Shown in pieces: positions 60,844-64,000 of a stretch of 64,000 bases of DNA (within the stretch, counting starts at the first letter, position 1; each line of letters starts with the position of its first letter). Below the pieces are notes generated by a model that was not told the DNA's origin, did no database searches, and saw only the letters and a list, made by a program, of their open reading frames with translations. This DNA comes from Mesobacillus subterraneus (GTDB lineage: Bacteria; Bacillota; Bacilli; Bacillales; Cytobacillaceae), in NCBI RefSeq assembly GCF_020524355.2, contig NZ_CP129019.1:3286001-3350000 (forward strand), given 5' to 3'. The position numbers and the translations under genes are program-made.

Positions 60844-61473
60844 CTATAATGAAGATAAAGCTTTTGTTATGACTGTATCTCCTTCTGCGACCTCGAAGGT
60901 CTTGTTAATAGCAGCTTCGGTTTCAAGCGACATAACCAGTACTTCCGCGATATCCTCGTGTGAAATTTCAAGCTCCTTCGAGTCCAGTGTTTCACCCGCA
61001 GATATTTTCCCAATACCAGGTTTATCTGTAAAAGCTCCCGGCTGCACAATGGTATACATCAAATTTGATTGCCTCAGCAATTCATCCGGCATCTCTTTTG
61101 CGCCAATTTCCATGCTGTCATCGCCTGCTTCTTCGTTGGCCGTGATGGCGCTCATCATCACAAAACGCTTGACGCCCTGCTTCTCTGCTTCCTTCACAGT
61201 CTCAATCACTGATTGATGGTCCACCATTACAGTTCTGCCAGTTTTCGCCTTTGGATTGATGCCAGTTAGATATATAGCAGCATCATACCCTTGGAATAAA
61301 GCCGGCAGGATGCTTTCTTCATATAGAACAACTTCGGTAGCTCCTCGCTTTTTCATCAGGTCGATTTGATTCTCATCGCTGACGACTGCGCACGATGTAT
61401 ATCCATTTTCCATCAGCTTGCTGACAACAAACTCCCCGACGCTGCTATGTGCACCAATCACGATTACTTTCAT
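60844..61473 (-). CDS. NAD(P)H-binding oxidoreductase (SDR, YhfK/YwnB-like)
   Basis: A 209-residue atypical short-chain dehydrogenase: MKVIVIGAHSSVGEFVVSKL at the N terminus (GxxGxxG variant), DAAIYLTGINPKAKTGRTVM near residue 66, KRFVMMSAITANEE near 100 and YTIVQPGAFTDKPGIGKISA near 135. Substrate unknown. ATG at 61473 follows AGGAGG at eight bases; a longer frame from 61533 runs through the ribosome site and is unlikely. It lies 14 bases upstream of the YerD-like gene on the same strand. Confidence 0.85.
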   Translation of the reverse strand: MKVIVIGAHSSVGEFVVSKLMENGYTSCAVVSDENQIDLMKKRGATEVVLYEESILPALFQGYDAAIYLTGINPKAKTGRTVMVDHQSVIETVKEAEKQGVKRFVMMSAITANEEAGDDSMEIGAKEMPDELLRQSNLMYTIVQPGAFTDKPGIGKISAGETLDSKELEISHEDIAEVLVMSLETEAAINKTFEVAEGDTVITKALSSL

Positions 61474-61493
61474 TTTGGTCCCCTCCTTTGTAA

Positions 61494-61530
61494 AAAAGAG
61501 AAACAGATTATATCCGTTTCTCTTTTTACT
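61494..61530 (-). terminator. Intrinsic terminator of the catalase gene
   Basis: GAGAAACGGAT pairs with ATCTGTTTCTC (one mismatch) and runs into TTTTTT on the minus strand. Confidence 0.75.
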
Positions 61531-61540
61531 CACTTAGAAA

Positions 61541-63616
61541 TTACATCATCCGGTTCCAGTGGCGATGTTCGGCAATGGTCTCAATGAACTTCTGGCTATG
61601 AGCCGCCACTTCTTTGCCGCTCTCAAATATAACGACACCTGGCACACCCTCTGGTTGTATGCCCGCTGCAGCCAATAATTCTGCAGCTTCTTTTCCTGCA
61701 CCAACTGCTTTTAGATGACTGAAAGCCTCATCAACAAAGTAGACCGCTTCCTTTTTCTGCTTCAGGCTGTCAACGCTTTGCTGGCCGCCGGCAACATACA
61801 GCGCATCAAAGAGGACAGAGCTGCCAGTCAGCAGGGTATGCTGGACTTCAAGTTCCGTGCCATCATCGCCTTTGATCATCCCTAGCTGCTTGCTGACTAT
61901 TTCTGCCGTGATGCCGCTCTTTTTCAGCAGATCCATCAAACCGGAAACTTCTGCCCCGTTAAAACCATTGTCAGCAAGGATTGCAACCTTCCTTGTATTA
62001 GGCAGTTTTGCTGTATTCATCTGGCTCAATGCCGGCGAAGTCATGGTCACTTCTGCTGGCTTGCTTGTCGGCTTATTGACTCCTAAGCTTGCAGCGACTT
62101 CCTCAGCAAGGAAAGTATCAATATTTCCGAGCATCTCGACGACCTGCTGCTGCACATCCTTGCTCTTCACTTTTCCAAGCTCAAAACTGAAAGCCTCAAT
62201 CATATGCTGCTTTTCCACATCAGACATACTATTCCAGAATAGAGTCGCCTGGGAATAGTGATCCTTGAAGCTGTCACTGCGTGCCTGGACTTTTCTTCCC
62301 TCTACTTTTTCCTGGTGATGTTCATATCCTCCTTCGCTTACAGGTGAAGGCTTAGGATCATTGCTTTGCAGTGAATTTTTGTGATAAGCGACCTGCCCGC
62401 GGTCAACCGTCATCCGGTGCATACCATCACGCTGGTTGTTATGGAATGGGCAAACCGGCCTGTTGATCGGGATCTCGTGGAAGTTCGGGCCTCCGAGACG
62501 GGATAGCTGCGTGTCAGTATAAGAGAACAAACGCCCTTGAAGAAGCGGGTCGTTTGAAAAATCAATCCCTGGAACGACATGTCCCGGGTGGAAGGCCACC
62601 TGCTCTGTTTCCGCAAAGTAATTGGTCACATTTTGATCAAGCGTCATTTTTCCGATGATCTTGACTGGCACCGACTCCTCCGGCCAGACTTTTGTAGGGT
62701 CCAATACATCGAAATCGAATTTAAACTCATCTTCTTCGTCAATCATCTGGACGCCCAGCTCGTACTCCGGATAATTCCCCATCTCAATCGCGTCGAACAG
62801 ATCCCGGCGGTGGAAATCCGGATCCTTCCCGGCAAGTTTCTGGGCTTCGTCCCAGACTAATGAATGGACACCCAGTACCGGTTTCCAGTGGAATTTAATG
62901 AAGCGTGACTTGCCCTGTTCATTCACGAACCTGAAGGTGTGCACGCCAAAGCCCTCCATCATCCTGAAACTGCGTGGGATTGCACGATCTGAAATATGCC
63001 ACATGATCATATGAGCTGATTCCGTATTATTCGCAATAAAATCCCAGAACGTGTCATGCGCCGATTGAGCCTGGGGGATTTCATTATGCGGCTCTGGCTT
63101 TACCGCATGAATCAAGTCAGGGAATTTGATTGCATCCTGGATGAAGAAAACAGGGATATTGTTACCAACAAGATCATAATTACCTTCTTCTGTATAAAAT
63201 TTAGTCGAAAAACCTCGGACATCACGAACCGTGTCGCCAGATCCGCGTGAACCGGCCACCGTTGAAAATCGCACAAACACGGGAGTCTTTTTGGCAGGAT
63301 CCTGCAGGAATCCTGCTTTCGTATATTCAGCCATTGGCTCATAGACCTGGAAATGACCATGGGCGGCAAATCCCCTCGCATGCACGACACGCTCCGGAAT
63401 GCGCTCATGATCAAAATGGGTCATCTTCTCACGGAAATGGAAATCCTCCATCAATGTTGGACCACGGGCTCCTGCTTTCAAGGAATGTTCATCTTCAGAT
63501 ACACGCAGCCCCTGGTTAGTCGTCATTGCTTCACCATTATGTCCAGACCTGAATTGCTCAAGCTGCTGATCCTTTGAATTTTCGTTCGTAGATTGATTGG
63601 TCTCGTCCTTCTTCAC
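61541..63616 (-). CDS. katE: Large-subunit catalase with C-terminal DJ-1/PfpI-like domain
   Basis: A 691-residue clade 2 catalase that splits hydrogen peroxide in the cytosol or spore. The catalytic histidine is in RIPERVVHARGFAAHGHF, the asparagine in NNIPVFFIQDAIKFPD, and the haem-ligand tyrosine in GRLFSYTDTQLSRLGGPNFH. After about residue 545 comes a flavodoxin/DJ-1-like domain (KVAILADNGFNGAEVSGLMD, ALYVAGGQQSVDSLKQKKEA). The start is GTG at 63616 after GGGAGGAATGAATCA; the frame extends to 63676 without a better site. B. subtilis KatE and KatX are sigma B- or forespore-controlled; no such promoter is obvious here. Confidence 0.94.
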   Translation of the reverse strand: MKKDETNQSTNENSKDQQLEQFRSGHNGEAMTTNQGLRVSEDEHSLKAGARGPTLMEDFHFREKMTHFDHERIPERVVHARGFAAHGHFQVYEPMAEYTKAGFLQDPAKKTPVFVRFSTVAGSRGSGDTVRDVRGFSTKFYTEEGNYDLVGNNIPVFFIQDAIKFPDLIHAVKPEPHNEIPQAQSAHDTFWDFIANNTESAHMIMWHISDRAIPRSFRMMEGFGVHTFRFVNEQGKSRFIKFHWKPVLGVHSLVWDEAQKLAGKDPDFHRRDLFDAIEMGNYPEYELGVQMIDEEDEFKFDFDVLDPTKVWPEESVPVKIIGKMTLDQNVTNYFAETEQVAFHPGHVVPGIDFSNDPLLQGRLFSYTDTQLSRLGGPNFHEIPINRPVCPFHNNQRDGMHRMTVDRGQVAYHKNSLQSNDPKPSPVSEGGYEHHQEKVEGRKVQARSDSFKDHYSQATLFWNSMSDVEKQHMIEAFSFELGKVKSKDVQQQVVEMLGNIDTFLAEEVAASLGVNKPTSKPAEVTMTSPALSQMNTAKLPNTRKVAILADNGFNGAEVSGLMDLLKKSGITAEIVSKQLGMIKGDDGTELEVQHTLLTGSSVLFDALYVAGGQQSVDSLKQKKEAVYFVDEAFSHLKAVGAGKEAAELLAAAGIQPEGVPGVVIFESGKEVAAHSQKFIETIAEHRHWNRMM

Positions 63617-63733
63617 TGATTCATTCCTCCCACTCTTGATATGGGAGCATGCAGACAAATATGTAATCGCTCTCAAGTTGCTTTTTTTTATTCACCATGA
63701 TTGACCATGCTCCTATATGGACGTATACCACAA

Positions 63734-63775
63734 GAGAAAGCCCGCTAAACGATTAGTCAGCGGGCTTTCTTTTTA
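63734..63775 (-). terminator. Intrinsic terminator of the last gene
   Basis: GAAAGCCCGCT pairs with AGCGGGCTTTC over a ten-base loop; on the minus strand TCTTGTGG follows, on the plus strand TTTTT. Confidence 0.65.
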
Positions 63776-63997
63776 CAAGTTTTCATTCAAGTATTCTTTC
63801 GCATCCTCAGGAGAAGCGAATGGTTTAACTAAGGTAATTTCATTCCCGTCGTTGGCAACTGCAAGGAACCCATCGGCTACCTGGATAATATCTGCAGAAA
63901 CATTCTTTTGCCCTTCAGTCTTTACAGTATCATCGATTGTGGCCTGTCCTTTATCAACCCAAGACTGGACTTCAACCGCGTAAGCGTCATAATCCAT
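63773..63997 (-). CDS. Hypothetical protein, start at or beyond the window edge
   Basis: A 74-residue acidic frame, MDYDAYAVEVQSWVDKGQAT to AKEYLNENL. The ATG at 63997 lies three bases from the window edge, so the ribosome site cannot be checked and the protein may extend. It contains VADGFLAVANDGNEITLV and KPFASPEDAKEYL, a small alpha/beta pattern I cannot assign. Confidence 0.55.
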   Translation of the reverse strand: MDYDAYAVEVQSWVDKGQATIDDTVKTEGQKNVSADIIQVADGFLAVANDGNEITLVKPFASPEDAKEYLNENL

Positions 63998-64000
63998 TCC

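Overview
The window looks like chromosomal DNA of an endospore-forming, low-to-moderate GC member of the Bacillaceae (Mesobacillus/Bacillus-like). Supporting signs are the strong AGGAGG ribosome sites with frequent TTG and GTG starts, a SleB cortex hydrolase, a LysM-GH18 spore-type glucosaminidase, a KinA/KinE-type orphan PAS kinase, an RsbR-family STAS protein, a Spo0M-like protein, an FbpB-like small basic protein, Ptb/Buk, and homologues of B. subtilis YhfP, RocB, SwrC, YerD and YrzF. I saw no rRNA, tRNA, phage, intact insertion sequence or CRISPR array.

Layout. 0-13.7 kb: YhfP-type oxidoreductase, histidine phosphatase, a split ThrE-type exporter pair, an MFS transporter, DUF421, a broken OsmC gene, RocB, glutaminyl-tRNA synthetase, a 52-bp tandem repeat, an acetyltransferase, a broken Gfo/Idh/MocA oxidoreductase, a broken alpha/beta hydrolase and a NUDIX gene. 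13.8-24.3 kb: a coiled-coil protein, the PAS kinase, DUF1836 plus a small HTH protein, TrhA, an exonuclease, the TPP-riboswitch-controlled thiM-thiD-thiE-thiW operon, two tiny membrane proteins, pepT and a LiaG-like protein. 24.3-27.6 kb: a ptb-buk block bounded by fragments of lytS and of a leucine dehydrogenase gene, and by two related 20-bp-period repeat arrays. 27.6-34.4 kb: GGDEF-EAL protein, DUF2254, RluF with an apparent CTG start, an RQC-minor-type protein and a CBO0543 protein. 34.4-37.6 kb: the pcp-pxpB-pxpA-pxpC operon, which frees pyroglutamate from peptides and converts it to glutamate. 37.7-49.0 kb: acetyltransferases, GlpQ-type phosphodiesterase, a DUF2089 operon, SleB, an MFS transporter, a FrnE-like DsbA protein with an in-frame TGA at its first CxxC cysteine, RsbRD, a YrzF-type kinase-like protein, Spo0M-like and FbpB-like proteins. 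49.0-64 kb: an orphan yybP-ykoY riboswitch, pirin, preQ1-riboswitch/queT, NUDIX, the broken LysM-GH18 gene, SwrC-type RND exporter, an MBL hydrolase, two NAD(P)-binding proteins, broken YerD and a large catalase.

Two themes stand out. First, about nine otherwise well-conserved genes carry a single lesion. Most are one-base gains, often in homopolymers, so sequencing or assembly error must be excluded before any is read as biology. Second, many intergenic gaps hold locus-specific short direct repeats with strict periods (20, 41 or 52 bp), and three gaps hold copies of a dispersed GCGCAAGCGCC...GGCGCTGGAGCTGGA element. The most interesting single candidate is the TGA at the catalytic cysteine of the FrnE-like protein, followed by a small hairpin where a bacterial SECIS would be expected. 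It is either a new selenoprotein or one more base error.
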